Source: Faeciplasma sp964650705
GTDB taxonomy: Bacteria; Bacillota; Clostridia; Oscillospirales; Ruminococcaceae
DNA: 64,000 nt
Direction of reading: 5' to 3'
NCBI GenBank assembly: GCA_964650705.1
Contig: CAZYUJ010000004.1
Location: forward strand, 1 to 64,000
Positions 8,167 to 17,464 of the stretch are shown here, piece after piece. Every line of letters begins with the position of its first letter. Position 1 is the first letter of the stretch. The notes beneath the pieces are model-generated. The model had not been told where the DNA came from and ran no database searches. It worked only from the letters and a program-made list of their open reading frames with translations. The position numbers and the translations under genes are program-made.

Positions 8167-8922
8167 AACCTTAAAGATCGCTTTCATAAACTCATAAAGA
8201 TGCGGTCTAACGCTCGTGGGATTGTGATATCCGTCTTTGATGAAATGCCAAATGCAATTCTGTCCGTTTTTGTTCAAAATGTTTTTATACATGTCGGGGA
8301 ATCCGCCGACAACACCGTCTGTCTCGCCTGCGGAGATCATCAAAACATAAGGCTTCGGATCAAAAACCAGCTCCGATTCATCCTTGAACTGCCCCGGGTG
8401 AGCCACAAGATCCTTGCCGGGCAAAAGTCCGGGCGCAGGAGCACAAGCCCCGACGTATCCGAAATAGTCTGCTTTCTTGATCCCGATATAAAGCGATTCT
8501 CTGCCGCCCATCGAAAATCCTGTGATAGCTCTGTTTTCTCTGCCCTCAGCAACCGAGAAATTCTCCTCGATAAACGGGATAAGGTCTAAGAACATATCGT
8601 TGATGAAGTTGTCATAGCAAAGCGAATTTTCAATGTTCATGCCGTTGCACTTTTCCCACTTATCACTGCAATAGATATACGGAATGACAACGATCATCTC
8701 TTTTGCGATTCCCGTAACAGGCATCGCACTAAGCGAGCTCTCAAGTCCCACATCGGGCTGAGTCATCCAGTCTTCTGTGTCCCAATATCCGTGCAGGATA
8801 TATAAAACGGGATATTTTTTGTTTGCATCATAGTTTGCAGGAAGATACACATTAACGGGAGTATCCCTCTTCGCTGTGCGTGAATAGTAATAATACTTTT
8901 TCAAACTTACCTTATCGCTCAT
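8161..8922 (-). CDS. alpha/beta-hydrolase esterase (esterase D / CE1-like)
   Basis: A 253-residue predicted cytoplasmic esterase. The opening PVNVYLPANY and the segment YPVLYILHGYWD are typical of the putative-esterase (esterase D, feruloyl or acetyl-xylan esterase) family. The nucleophile elbow GFSMGG lies near residue 137, with a candidate acid in SAGETDG and a histidine in DGYHN. There is no signal peptide, so it probably acts on imported ester-bearing oligosaccharides or small esters; the substrate is inferred only from the family. GGAGGGG precedes the ATG. It converges on the surface-protein array, and its stop codon lies in the repeat. Confidence 0.8.
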   Translation of the reverse strand: MSDKVSLKKYYYYSRTAKRDTPVNVYLPANYDANKKYPVLYILHGYWDTEDWMTQPDVGLESSLSAMPVTGIAKEMIVVIPYIYCSDKWEKCNGMNIENSLCYDNFINDMFLDLIPFIEENFSVAEGRENRAITGFSMGGRESLYIGIKKADYFGYVGACAPAPGLLPGKDLVAHPGQFKDESELVFDPKPYVLMISAGETDGVVGGFPDMYKNILNKNGQNCIWHFIKDGYHNPTSVRPHLYEFMKAIFKVE

Positions 8923-9092
8923 CTTACCCCTCCGAAATAGATATCATATATCTCAATATTATCATAATATATTATTTTTATCAACTAAACAATGATGTAT
9001 CCTCATCACGATATACATTACAATACATCAATTTTTGTACAGAGTATCAACCAACAGTGTACATTTTTGTGAAAAAAATAAACAAATTCTAC

Positions 9093-9121
9093 TTTCAATT
9101 TCAATAAATATATGCTATAAT
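9093..9121 (+). promoter_or_regulatory. probable tldD promoter
   Basis: A -10 box TATAAT (9116-9121) and a weak -35 TTTCAA (9093-9098) with 17-bp spacing lie 46 bp before tldD. The rest of 8923-9167 is AT-rich and divergent between the esterase and tldD, with no other feature seen. Confidence 0.5.
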
Positions 9122-9167
9122 CACATTGATAGTTTTATCACAATAAAACACGAAAGGAACTTTTGTT

Positions 9168-10553
9168 ATGATCGACAAGAAAACCCTGTCAGACCTTATC
9201 GCGATAGTAATGCACGGTGGGGCTGATTTTGTTGAAGTGTTCGCTGAGCACTCCAAAAATGACGTTATTTCATACTCAAACAAAAAGATAGAAAATGTTG
9301 CTGATACTGTTGTAAGCGGCGTCGGCATCCGTGCTTTTGTCGGCACACGCACCTTCTTTGCTTGCACAACAGACCTCACTCCTTCGGGACTTAAGGAATG
9401 CGCTTTGCGTGTCGCTCAGGCTGTCGGCGGAAGCGTTGACAAGATCCCCGAATTCTATCTTGCCGAAAGAATAAATGCAAACATCAATCCCATAAAGGTA
9501 TTGCCCAGCGATGTTCCCGCCGCGGTTCGTGCAGAACTCTTGAGAAACGGCTGTCAAAAGGCATATGACTATGATTCCAAGATAATTCAGGTTGCAGGTA
9601 ACCTCATTTCTTATGATAAGCAGTTCATCGTTGCAAACAGCGAAGGACTTTATACCGGTGACCGTCAGGTCAGAACCAGAATGTTCATTCAGGCTGTCGC
9701 TTCCGACGGCTCTGAGAATCAGGTTGGCTCCTGCTCGCCCGGACGTTCAATGGGTATCGAAGTATTCGACCTCTTCAAGCCTGAAGATATCGGTACAGAG
9801 GCTGCACGTCAGGCAATGGTCAACCTCAGCGCAGTTCCTTGTCCTTCCGGAAAAATGCCCGTTGCTATCGAAAACGGCTTCGGCGGCGTAATCTTCCACG
9901 AAGCTTGCGGTCACTCTCTCGAAGCTACAAGCGTCGCGATCGGCATGTCTCAGATGGCAGGCAAGCTCGGTCAGCAGATCGCTAACCCGAAGGTTACAGC
10001 TATCGACGACGGTACCATTCCCAACGCTTGGGGCTCTTGCAATATCGACGACGAAGGCAATCCTATGGTTCGCCGTGTCCTCATCAAGGACGGTATCCTC
10101 AATTCCTATATGATCGACCGTCTCGGCTCGAGAAGAATGGGCATGCCTCACACAGCAAGCGGACGCCGTCAGAGCTACGCTTATGAAACCACTTCCAGAA
10201 TGACAAATACCTTCATCGATAACGGCCCCGACAAGAACGAGGACATCATCGCTTCTATCGATAACGGTATCTATTGCAAGGCGATGGGCGGCGGCTCCGT
10301 TAATCCCTTCACAGGTGCATTCAACTTCGCGGTTAACGAAGGCTATATCATCCGCAACGGCAAGATCTGTGAACCTGTCCGCGGCGCCAGCTTGATCGGT
10401 ACAGGCTCCGAAGTTATCCAAAAGATCGACATGGTCGGACAAAACCTCGCAACTGCTCAGGGTATGTGCGGTTCATCAAGCGGCTCCGTTCCTACCGATG
10501 TTGGTCAGCCCCTCATCCGTGTATCCGACATCACCGTTGGCGGTAAAGCATAA
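9168..10553 (+). CDS. tldD: metalloprotease TldD
   Basis: A 461-residue member of the TldD/PmbA family. It carries the zinc motif HEACGH near residues 244-249 (HExxxH), which identifies it as the catalytic TldD-type partner. In other bacteria TldD and TldE/PmbA form a heterodimeric protease that trims unfolded peptides and matures some ribosomal peptides. AAAGGA precedes the ATG. The partner gene follows 11 bp downstream in one operon. No RiPP precursor was recognised nearby, so a housekeeping proteolytic role is the default. Confidence 0.9.
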   Translation: MIDKKTLSDLIAIVMHGGADFVEVFAEHSKNDVISYSNKKIENVADTVVSGVGIRAFVGTRTFFACTTDLTPSGLKECALRVAQAVGGSVDKIPEFYLAERINANINPIKVLPSDVPAAVRAELLRNGCQKAYDYDSKIIQVAGNLISYDKQFIVANSEGLYTGDRQVRTRMFIQAVASDGSENQVGSCSPGRSMGIEVFDLFKPEDIGTEAARQAMVNLSAVPCPSGKMPVAIENGFGGVIFHEACGHSLEATSVAIGMSQMAGKLGQQIANPKVTAIDDGTIPNAWGSCNIDDEGNPMVRRVLIKDGILNSYMIDRLGSRRMGMPHTASGRRQSYAYETTSRMTNTFIDNGPDKNEDIIASIDNGIYCKAMGGGSVNPFTGAFNFAVNEGYIIRNGKICEPVRGASLIGTGSEVIQKIDMVGQNLATAQGMCGSSSGSVPTDVGQPLIRVSDITVGGKA

Positions 10554-10564
10554 GGAGGATAGAT

Positions 10565-11881
10565 ATGAACAATATAGAGATTAAAAAAGCGGTTGCCGAA
10601 GCGGCTTTGACTTGCGGCGCCGAAGGCTATGAACTTAATATCGAAGCAGGCGTAAGCGCAGGTGCTGAGGCTTTAAAGGACGAGATCTCTTCCGTTACAT
10701 ATAACCGCACAGGCTCAATGAGCGTCAGATGCGTCAAGAACGGAAAGAGCGGATATGCTTCAAGCGAGCTTGTAACTCCCGAAGCTGCCGCAGAGCTCGT
10801 ATACCGTGCTTGTGAAAACGCTACTGTTGTTGACGATCCCGACGAAGTTCCTTTGTTCGAAGGCTCGAAGGAATATACTATTATCGAGGAGACTCCCGTT
10901 GAGATCCCTTCTGCTGAAAAGCTCATCGAGCACACACTTGACCTTCAAAAGAAAGCCTATGCTCTTTCCGACAAGGTCGTTGACGGTACTCAGTCCTTCA
11001 CAAGCTGTGCAAGTGAGGAACACACTTTCATCAACTCCGCAGGCGTTGACCTTTCTTATGAATACGCTATCGTATATCACGGCGTCGTTGCCGCTGTAAA
11101 AGACGGCGATGAAGCCGAAGAGAACTATGAGGTTTCTCTTATCGGCAAGAAGGACTCAGACACCTTGGCAAAGGAAGCTGTCGAAACAGCACTTTCAAAA
11201 TTGGGTGCTGAATCCGTAGATTCCGGCAAATATAACATCATCATGGATAAGGGGACAATGAGAAGCATTTTGGGCGTTTATTCTTCCGTATTCTCTGCAA
11301 GAAGCGCTTTCTTGAAGGTGTCTCTGTTGGCAGGCAAAGAAGGCGAAAAGGTCGCCTCCGATATCCTCACCATCACCGATGACCCGTTCCATCCCGCAAA
11401 GTTCGGCCATTGTCCGTTCGATGCCGAAGGCGTTGCAGTATACTCAAAGAATGTCATCGAAAACGGTGTTTTGAAGACCCTTCTCTATAACAGAATGTAT
11501 GCAAAGATCTTCGGAAAGGAGACCACCGGCAACGCATCGAGCGCAAAGAACATCTCGCCTAAGGGTCTATACATCAACCCCGGCGACTTGACATCTGATG
11601 AGCTTTTGGCTAAACTCGGCAACGGTATCTACATCACCGAGCTCAAGGGCTTACACGCCGGTGCAAACACCCAAAGCGGCGACTTCTCTCTCGAAGCTGC
11701 AGGATATCTTGTAGAAAACGGAAAGAAGACCAAGCCCATCAAGAACTTCACGATCGCTGATAACTTCTTCGAGATCATCAAGAAGGTTGCGGCTCTTTCC
11801 AACGAAGTTGATTTCGGTACAGGTTCAAGCTTCGGCGCTCCCGAGGTTATGTTCACCGACATCGCTGTTTCAGGTAAATAA
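10565..11881 (+). CDS. pmbA: TldE/PmbA family protein
   Basis: A 438-residue PmbA/TldE homologue, the non-catalytic partner of TldD. It lacks the HExxxH motif and shows the family C-terminal pattern (LEAAGYLVENG, FGAPEVMFTDIAVSG). Only 11 bp separate it from tldD, with AAGGAGG as ribosome binding site. A strong terminator follows immediately. Confidence 0.88.
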   Translation: MNNIEIKKAVAEAALTCGAEGYELNIEAGVSAGAEALKDEISSVTYNRTGSMSVRCVKNGKSGYASSELVTPEAAAELVYRACENATVVDDPDEVPLFEGSKEYTIIEETPVEIPSAEKLIEHTLDLQKKAYALSDKVVDGTQSFTSCASEEHTFINSAGVDLSYEYAIVYHGVVAAVKDGDEAEENYEVSLIGKKDSDTLAKEAVETALSKLGAESVDSGKYNIIMDKGTMRSILGVYSSVFSARSAFLKVSLLAGKEGEKVASDILTITDDPFHPAKFGHCPFDAEGVAVYSKNVIENGVLKTLLYNRMYAKIFGKETTGNASSAKNISPKGLYINPGDLTSDELLAKLGNGIYITELKGLHAGANTQSGDFSLEAAGYLVENGKKTKPIKNFTIADNFFEIIKKVAALSNEVDFGTGSSFGAPEVMFTDIAVSGK

Positions 11882-11890
11882 TTGAACGCA

Positions 11891-11928
11891 AAAAGCCTTC
11901 CAAGGTCTATCCTTGGAAGGCTTTTTTA
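11891..11928 (+). terminator. Rho-independent terminator after tldE
   Basis: AAAAGCCTTCCAAGG (11891-11905) pairs perfectly with CCTTGGAAGGCTTTT (11911-11925) around a 5-base loop, followed by a T run. Confidence 0.92.
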
Positions 11929-11930
11929 TT

Positions 11931-12098
11931 CCCCGGGGCGCCGATTGCCGATCCTCGCTCGCCGCCTTCGGCGGCGGCTCGGCTTCGCCTATCGACCGCC
12001 CCTTTTTGCAGCTCTTCGGGTCCCCTCCGACACAGCGCCGCACCCTAAGCCTCGCTATCGCAAGGCTTAGGCGCGCCGCACGTCGGCCTCCGCCCCGC
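11931..12098. repeat. GC-rich palindromic element E1
   Basis: A long GC-rich block between convergent tldE and oppF, containing GCCGCC-TTCG-GGCGGC and a TAAGCCT...AGGCTTA hairpin near the oppF stop. About 60 bases (from 11937) align with element E11 (48064-48137), sharing GCCGATCCTCGCTCGCCG and GGCGGCTCGGCTTCGCC. It is one of about 15 related blocks in the window. Confidence 0.8.
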
Positions 12099-12827
12099 TT
12101 ACCCATTCAAAAGAAGCTTTGTATACTCATGCTGAGGGTTCTTAAAGATCTCATCACACGAATTCATCTCAACGATCTCACCGTTTTTCATAACAATGAC
12201 CCTGTCGCATATCTGATAGATAACGTCGAGATCATGACTTATAAACAAATAGCTCAACCCGAATTCGTCCTTTAGCTCCTTCATAAGCCTTAAGATCTGT
12301 GCCTGAACAGTAACGTCCAAAGCGCTCACCGGCTCGTCTGCGATCAAAAGACCGGGGTTAGCAATTATTGCCGCGGCAATAGCCACACGCTGGCGCTGTC
12401 CGCCCGAAAGCTCGTCGGGGAGTCTTGAGGCATATTCAAGCCCGAGTCCGATGCGCTCAAGCATCCAAAGCGCTCTTTCCCGTCGCTCTTTTTTCGGGAT
12501 CTTCTGAGCTCTTAACGGCTCTTCTAAGATCCACAAAATGCTTTTTGAGGGGTTAAGGCTCGAAAACGGATCCTGAAAAACCATCTGCGGCAGCTTTGAG
12601 TGATGTATAACTTCGCCGCTATAGTCGCTCACAAACCCCAAAACAGTCTTCGCCAACGTCGATTTTCCGCATCCGCTCTCTCCGACAAGTCCCACTATCT
12701 CGTTTTCATATATCTTGAAGCTGACGTCCTTAAGGATCTGCTTCTTTCCCTTTTTGTTGAGGCCGTTTCGCTCGCCGTCATAAAAGCTTGAAAGGTTTTT
12801 GACCTCAAGAAGGATATTCTCACTCAC
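12099..12827 (-). CDS. oligopeptide ABC transporter ATP-binding protein (OppF/DppF type)
   Basis: A 242-residue ABC ATPase. Walker A GESGCGKST is at 49-57, the Q-loop at VFQDPFSSLNP, the signature LSGGQRQRV, Walker B LLIADEP, the D-loop SALD and the switch histidine in FISHD. The GTG start overlaps the end of the upstream ATPase by 8 bp, with AAGGAGG before it. It lacks much of the usual C-terminal OppF extension. It is the last gene of a five-gene peptide-import operon and would power uptake with its partner ATPase. Confidence 0.88.
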   Translation of the reverse strand: MSENILLEVKNLSSFYDGERNGLNKKGKKQILKDVSFKIYENEIVGLVGESGCGKSTLAKTVLGFVSDYSGEVIHHSKLPQMVFQDPFSSLNPSKSILWILEEPLRAQKIPKKERRERALWMLERIGLGLEYASRLPDELSGGQRQRVAIAAAIIANPGLLIADEPVSALDVTVQAQILRLMKELKDEFGLSYLFISHDLDVIYQICDRVIVMKNGEIVEMNSCDEIFKNPQHEYTKLLLNG

Positions 12828-13653
12828 CGTCGTTTTCCTCCTTCTTGATCTTCTTACGAGAGGGGATAGCCTGTATCAACTCGCGTGTATATTCGTGCTG
12901 AGGGTTACTAAACACACTGTTCACGTCGCCCTCTTCAACGATAACGCCGCGCTTCATGACGATAACTCTTGTGCAGAGCTTTCTCACAACGTTTAAGTCG
13001 TGGCTGATGAATAAAATTGCTGTACCGTGCTTTTGGTTGAGCTTCTTCAAAAGCTCCAAAATCTGTGCCTGAACATAAACGTCCAACGCTGTCGTAGGTT
13101 CGTCTGCAAGCAAAAGCTTCGGATTTGTAATGATAGCACCTGCGATCATCACTCGCTGAAGCATTCCCCCCGAAAGCTCGTGAGGATATTTTTCGTATAC
13201 CGACTCGGGATCGCTTAGCTCCACCATCGAAAGAGCCTTGATAGCGCTGTAATATCGCTCTTTTTTGCTCATTTTCCTGTGGATCATAAGACTCTCCTCG
13301 ACTTGAGGGCCGATTTTTTTAAGAGGGTTCATAGCACTCATCGGCTCTTGAAAAACAACGCCGACCTCATCCCCCTGAAGCGAACGCATCTCACGTTCGG
13401 AACAGTCAAATATCTCTTTCCCGTCCAACGTGATAGAGCCCGAGATCTCGGCTCTTTCTTTCGGCAAAAGTCCCGAAACGCTCATCGCTGTAACGCTTTT
13501 TCCGCTTCCGCTTTCGCCGACAAGCCCAACGATCTCGCCTTCATTTACATCAAATGAGATGTCGTTAACAGCGAAGCGCTCAGGCTTGGCATCCAAAAAA
13601 TGAACTCTCAAATTCTTAACACTCAACACTGTTCCCACACGCTTCGCCCCCAT
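12820..13653 (-). CDS. oligopeptide ABC transporter ATP-binding protein (OppD/DppD type)
   Basis: A 277-residue ABC ATPase with Walker A GESGSGKS near 47-54, the signature LSGGMLQRV (the M is usual in OppD proteins), Walker B LLLADEP and FISHD. It starts one base after the stop of the upstream permease gene. A GTG five codons later is a possible alternative start because no clear ribosome binding site precedes the ATG. It pairs with the OppF-type ATPase encoded next. Confidence 0.88.
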   Translation of the reverse strand: MGAKRVGTVLSVKNLRVHFLDAKPERFAVNDISFDVNEGEIVGLVGESGSGKSVTAMSVSGLLPKERAEISGSITLDGKEIFDCSEREMRSLQGDEVGVVFQEPMSAMNPLKKIGPQVEESLMIHRKMSKKERYYSAIKALSMVELSDPESVYEKYPHELSGGMLQRVMIAGAIITNPKLLLADEPTTALDVYVQAQILELLKKLNQKHGTAILFISHDLNVVRKLCTRVIVMKRGVIVEEGDVNSVFSNPQHEYTRELIQAIPSRKKIKKEENDGE

Positions 13654-13654
13654 T

Positions 13655-14461
13655 CTAGATCTTTGTCTTATTTCTTGAAAGCCCCTCGCCCAAAAGGCTG
13701 AAGCCTAATATCATCAAAATTATCATTGCGCCCGTTCCCAAAGCATACCAAGGTGAACTGCTAAGATATGTTTGGCTGTCGCTCAGCATTGAGCCTAAGC
13801 TTGCAAAGGGCGGTTGAATACCGATTCCCAAAAAGCTCATGCTCGCTTCGGACAAAACAGCGTTGTTGAATCCGATCATAACAGCAGACAGCAAAACATC
13901 CTTCGTGTTCGGCAAAATATGCGTCAGCATTATACGCATATCGCTGACACCCATAAGCTTCGCACTTTTGATATAATTCCGTTCTCGCTCGCTCGCAAAT
14001 TCCGCCCTCACAACTCGCGCAAAGCTCGGAATGAACAAAATACCCAGCGCAATTATGATGTTATACGTACCGCTTCCGATAACGCTGACAATAACCAGCG
14101 CCAGCAAAAAGCTGGGCAGGGCAGTGATAGAGTCACAGATCCTTGTGAGCACCATATCTGCGATCCCGCCGTAATATCCGCACAGAGCGCCGATTATGAT
14201 CCCTAACGTGCAACCGATCGCCACTACGCACACTGCGATAATAAATGTTGTTCCTGCGCCGTCCAACACTCGTGAAAATATATCTCTTCCGAAGCTGTCG
14301 GTTCCCAAAAGATGAGCAAAGCTCGGCGCAAGCTTCTTGGCGTCAGCGTTCATAGCATTCGGGTCATAAGGCGTCCAAAACAGCCCCATAACCGTCAAAA
14401 GTGTGACAAATCCCGAAATAACAGCACCGCACACCGTCATAGAATTGAGTTTCTTCTTCAT
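13655..14461 (-). CDS. oligopeptide ABC transporter permease (OppC/DppC type)
   Basis: A 268-residue inner membrane permease. The start at 14461 (MKKKLNSMTVCG) is chosen because GAGGTG lies before it; an upstream in-frame start would overlap the previous gene. It has an N-terminal helix, the typical HLLGTDSFGRDIFSRVL segment and about five further helices. The EAA-like loop lies around PNTKDVLLSA. It forms the membrane channel with the OppB-type subunit. Confidence 0.88.
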   Translation of the reverse strand: MKKKLNSMTVCGAVISGFVTLLTVMGLFWTPYDPNAMNADAKKLAPSFAHLLGTDSFGRDIFSRVLDGAGTTFIIAVCVVAIGCTLGIIIGALCGYYGGIADMVLTRICDSITALPSFLLALVIVSVIGSGTYNIIIALGILFIPSFARVVRAEFASERERNYIKSAKLMGVSDMRIMLTHILPNTKDVLLSAVMIGFNNAVLSEASMSFLGIGIQPPFASLGSMLSDSQTYLSSSPWYALGTGAMIILMILGFSLLGEGLSRNKTKI

Positions 14462-14471
14462 CCGCGGCACC

Positions 14472-15413
14472 TCACTTGATCCTGATTCTCGGGTCGATCG
14501 CCTGATAAACAAGGTCTGCTAAAAAGTTGATAATAACGATCCAGCTTGCCATTATAACGACGATAGCCAAAACAACGGGGAAGTCCCGCGAGGATATGCT
14601 CGAAAGCAACAGCCTTCCGACTCCGGGAATCGTAAACACCTGCTCAATAACGATCGCACTTGTCATTATTTCCGCCAAGGATACAGCCAAAAAGCTGATA
14701 ACCGGCACCAAGGCGTTTTTGAATACGTGACGAACAAGTATCATAGCGCGTGAATTGCCCTTTGCCTTTGCGGTTAAAACATAGCTTTTGCCAAGCTCGG
14801 AGGAAATAGATCCCTTAAGCATCTTTATCGTCATTGCGGCACGGGGGATGGCTATCGACAAAGCTGCAAAGCTTAGATACTTTACAAACTCGAAGGCGTT
14901 ATCTTTATATGAAATGAACATTCCCGGCACAAACATCTTCAATACGTTTCCGCACAAATAGCATATTAAAATCCCTATAAAGAACGCCGGAATGCTCATT
15001 ATGACTTGGTTTGCGGCTGTTGAAGCTGTATCGAGAGCCTTGTTCTTCACTTCGCCGAATATGAGCCCCAATGGAATGGCAAGCAATACTGTAAAGCCAA
15101 ATGACATTACAGCCAAAGCCGCAGTGATCGGAAGCTTATCCGCAAGCATCTCATTAACGGACATATTATAATTATAGCTTGTGCCGAAATCGCCCTTGAT
15201 AAAATTCAAAAGCCAATCAATATATCTAATAAGCACAGGTCTGTCAAGTCCAAGCTCGGCTCTGAGTTCGGCTTTTGCTTCGGCTGTCGCCTCTGTGCCC
15301 AAAATCTTTGTCGTCGGATCTCCCGGAATGACCGAGAAAGCCAAGAATGCAAGCAGCGAAACCGTCAACAACGTAATAATGAGAGTAAGAACCTTTTTAA
15401 CAATAAATTTCAC
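14472..15413 (-). CDS. oligopeptide ABC transporter permease (OppB/DppB type)
   Basis: A 313-residue permease. The GTG at 15413 (MKFIVKKVLTLI) has GAGG at proper spacing, whereas the GTG three codons upstream lies too close to it. The family pattern is clear: FSVIPGDPT, LGLDRPVLIRY, the loop GDFGTSY, a VFKNALVPVISF EAA-like region, and a C-terminal LADLVYQAIDPRIRI. Six transmembrane segments are expected. It lies 10 bp from the next gene. Confidence 0.9.
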   Translation of the reverse strand: MKFIVKKVLTLIITLLTVSLLAFLAFSVIPGDPTTKILGTEATAEAKAELRAELGLDRPVLIRYIDWLLNFIKGDFGTSYNYNMSVNEMLADKLPITAALAVMSFGFTVLLAIPLGLIFGEVKNKALDTASTAANQVIMSIPAFFIGILICYLCGNVLKMFVPGMFISYKDNAFEFVKYLSFAALSIAIPRAAMTIKMLKGSISSELGKSYVLTAKAKGNSRAMILVRHVFKNALVPVISFLAVSLAEIMTSAIVIEQVFTIPGVGRLLLSSISSRDFPVVLAIVVIMASWIVIINFLADLVYQAIDPRIRIK

Positions 15414-15436
15414 TGCCTGCACCTCTTTTCTTTAAG

Positions 15437-16981
15437 TTATTTGTAACCGATCTTCGACATATCGATCACATAAAGGGGATAGAATTCATATCCCTCAAGC
15501 TCGGGGTCAATAGCCACAAAGTCAGCCAAGTCCTGAATATAAACGTTCGCCGCGGTCTCGCTCAAGATCTCCAAGCATCGCTTATAAAGCTCGGTTCTTT
15601 CATTGTCATCCGCTGTCGATTGAGCTAGCTCATAGGTCTTGTCATATTCCTCGTTAGAATAGTTTATCATATTCTTTGAGTTGCCCGTGACCCATCTTGC
15701 GAGCATTCCGCTCGCTGTCAATATGCTCGAATCGAATCCGACTACCGTTGCCTCAAACTTGCGCTCGCCGTAAACCTCACTCAGCCATGTGTTCCAGTCC
15801 ACCAGCTCGATGCTCGCATTGATTCCGCATGCCTTAAGCTGCTCAACCAAAACGGTAGCCGTATCAACGTGAGGTCCATAGTTAGAGGGAACTGTCATCT
15901 TAAAGCTGATTCCGTTCGGATATCCCGCTTGCGCCAAAAGCTCACGTGCCTTTTCGGGGTCATATGGATAAGCGTCTGAAAGTGAATCATCAAAATACTT
16001 CGCAAATGCGGGATACATCGACGAGCCGAGCTTTGTTCCGTGCCCGCTTGCAGTAAGCTCCAAAAGCGTGTCCTTGTCGATCGCGTAGCAAAGTGCCTGT
16101 CTGACAAGCTCATTCTTAAAAAGCTCGCTGTCGTTGTTCAAATAGATCGCCTGAACCAAGTTCATCGTGCCTTCAAGCACGTTATAGCCGTTTGTGAGGC
16201 TCTCGACCTGCTCGATAGTCAAATGAGCTACCAAGTCAAGGGCGCCTGAATTAAGCGCTGTAAACAAAGCGGTCGCATCAGCAAAGATGCGATATGTTAC
16301 CTTGTCGAGCTTCGCCTTTTCGCCGTAATAGTCCTCATTCTTGACAAGAATAAAGTTTTCCTGTACACTTCTCGATTCGAACTTAAAGGGCCCTGTTCCG
16401 ACAGGTCTCGTGTCCTGTTCATCATACCCTTCGGGAACGATATAAACGCTTGCCGCATAGCTTATAAAATCACTGTTAGGCGAGCCAAGAGTTACCGTAA
16501 TAACGTTACCGTCCGCATTGATGCTCGTAATATCAGAAAGCGCCGCAACCACGGCTGATGTAACCGAGGTTTCGGCGCAGGTTTTAAAGGAATAGAGAAC
16601 ATCGTTTGCATCACAAACCTCACCGTTGTGGAACTTGACGTTCTCACGCAAGATAAAGGTATATGTCAGCATATCATCGGATACTTTATAATCCGAAGCT
16701 ACCGCGCAAACAAATTCACCGTCCGAGTTAGGCTTAACTAAGCCCTCGAACACATTAAACATGACCTCTCTGGTTCCTGCAGCCGTCATCTTATACGGGT
16801 CAAGACTGTTATCCGGGTCTTGGGCAATACCGACAACGATCTCGTTTGTGTCTGCCCCGGAAGAAGCTAAGTTGTCATTGTCGCCGTTTTTATCAGTTGC
16901 TCCATTGCATCCGCAAAGTGAACACATCAAAGTTACGAGCGCCGTAATCATCGAGAAAACTGCAATAGATCGTCTTTTCAC
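15437..16981 (-). CDS. peptide ABC transporter substrate-binding lipoprotein (SBP family 5)
   Basis: A 514-residue extracellular binding lipoprotein that captures peptides for the following permease/ATPase genes. It has a hydrophobic signal with lipobox LCGC (lipidated Cys 25), then an Asp/Asn-rich linker. Family 5 features include YTFILRENVKFHNG, the RPVGTGPFKF segment and repeated lobes ending with YPLYVIDM. The GTG start follows GAAGGAG. It leads the operon, 23 bp before the OppB-type gene. The peptide specificity cannot be read from the sequence. Confidence 0.9.
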   Translation of the reverse strand: MKRRSIAVFSMITALVTLMCSLCGCNGATDKNGDNDNLASSGADTNEIVVGIAQDPDNSLDPYKMTAAGTREVMFNVFEGLVKPNSDGEFVCAVASDYKVSDDMLTYTFILRENVKFHNGEVCDANDVLYSFKTCAETSVTSAVVAALSDITSINADGNVITVTLGSPNSDFISYAASVYIVPEGYDEQDTRPVGTGPFKFESRSVQENFILVKNEDYYGEKAKLDKVTYRIFADATALFTALNSGALDLVAHLTIEQVESLTNGYNVLEGTMNLVQAIYLNNDSELFKNELVRQALCYAIDKDTLLELTASGHGTKLGSSMYPAFAKYFDDSLSDAYPYDPEKARELLAQAGYPNGISFKMTVPSNYGPHVDTATVLVEQLKACGINASIELVDWNTWLSEVYGERKFEATVVGFDSSILTASGMLARWVTGNSKNMINYSNEEYDKTYELAQSTADDNERTELYKRCLEILSETAANVYIQDLADFVAIDPELEGYEFYPLYVIDMSKIGYK

Positions 16982-17036
16982 GTTGCATTCTCCTTCAACA
17001 AAAAACTTTCTTCTCCCATTATTAAATTGTATCTAT

Positions 17037-17065
17037 ATTTTACTACATCAAACCTCAAAGTTCAA
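17037..17065 (-). promoter_or_regulatory. probable promoter of the peptide transporter operon
   Basis: On the minus strand, TTGAAC (17060-17065) and TAAAAT (17037-17042) are separated by 17 bp, about 55 bp upstream of the binding-protein start. Confidence 0.55.
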
Positions 17066-17091
17066 TATCTAAATCGAAGAAATAATTAACA

Positions 17092-17128
17092 AAAATGCCG
17101 AGCATCGAAAGCTTAGACTCGGCATTTT
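17092..17128 (-). terminator. terminator of the permease fossil
   Basis: AAAATGCCGAG (17092-17102) and CTCGGCATTTT (17118-17128) form an 11-bp hairpin just after the stop of the minus-strand permease remnant. It still looks functional and may insulate the opp operon. Confidence 0.75.
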
Positions 17129-17145
17129 ATAGTATTTTTTATCCG

Positions 17146-17420
17146 TTATCCCTTGATGATATACTTCTGACAGGAAATATAGAAGATGATTATCGGGATT
17201 ATGCTATCATTATCATCGCCATCGTTGCGCCGAGGTCAACTGAACCGTAGCTGCCTTCAGATATTGAATGTGTATAGGGATCGTCATATACTTCGTTCTG
17301 TCCAAAACGAGATAGGGGAGCAGATAGTCGCCCCATATCCGCATCGTTTGCAAAGCCCTTGACAAATTTCGTTTCAAAATACGATAGCCATAGCTTGACA
17401 ATGACATTCTTATCAAGTAC
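17146..17420 (-). pseudogene. remnant of a MalG-type carbohydrate ABC permease (C-terminus)
   Basis: Minus-strand translation in successive frames gives the end of a CUT1 sugar permease. MRIWGDYLLPYLVL is followed by KYMTIPIHIQYL in one frame, GSYGSVDLGATMA in a second, and PIIIFYISCQKYIIKG with a stop at 17146 in a third. These match the order of the conserved C-terminus of MalG-like permeases (W-D-LP--L, LGA-MA, P-I-F---QKYI-KG). At least two frameshifts and the absence of the N-terminal two thirds show it is dead. No companion sugar-binding protein or MalF-type gene remains. Confidence 0.65.
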
Positions 17421-17464
17421 AATTAACTTGTTGATATATCAACAATATTTTTCGGAGGTTTGTT

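Noticed and set aside
9168..11881. RiPP biosynthetic cluster around tldD/tldE
   Set aside because: TldD/TldE can mature microcins, but no short precursor gene, modifying enzyme or exporter was found next to them.
11931..12103. GC-rich intergenic open frames (also near 25114-25390, 29043-29393 and 42943-43143) as small genes
   Set aside because: They are Arg/Pro/Ala-rich products of the GC-rich elements, present on both strands in several frames, without start signals.
12099..16981. Nickel or pheromone-specific transporter
   Set aside because: The operon is a standard family-5 peptide/nickel importer. Nothing in the binding protein distinguishes nickel or a signalling peptide from general oligopeptides.
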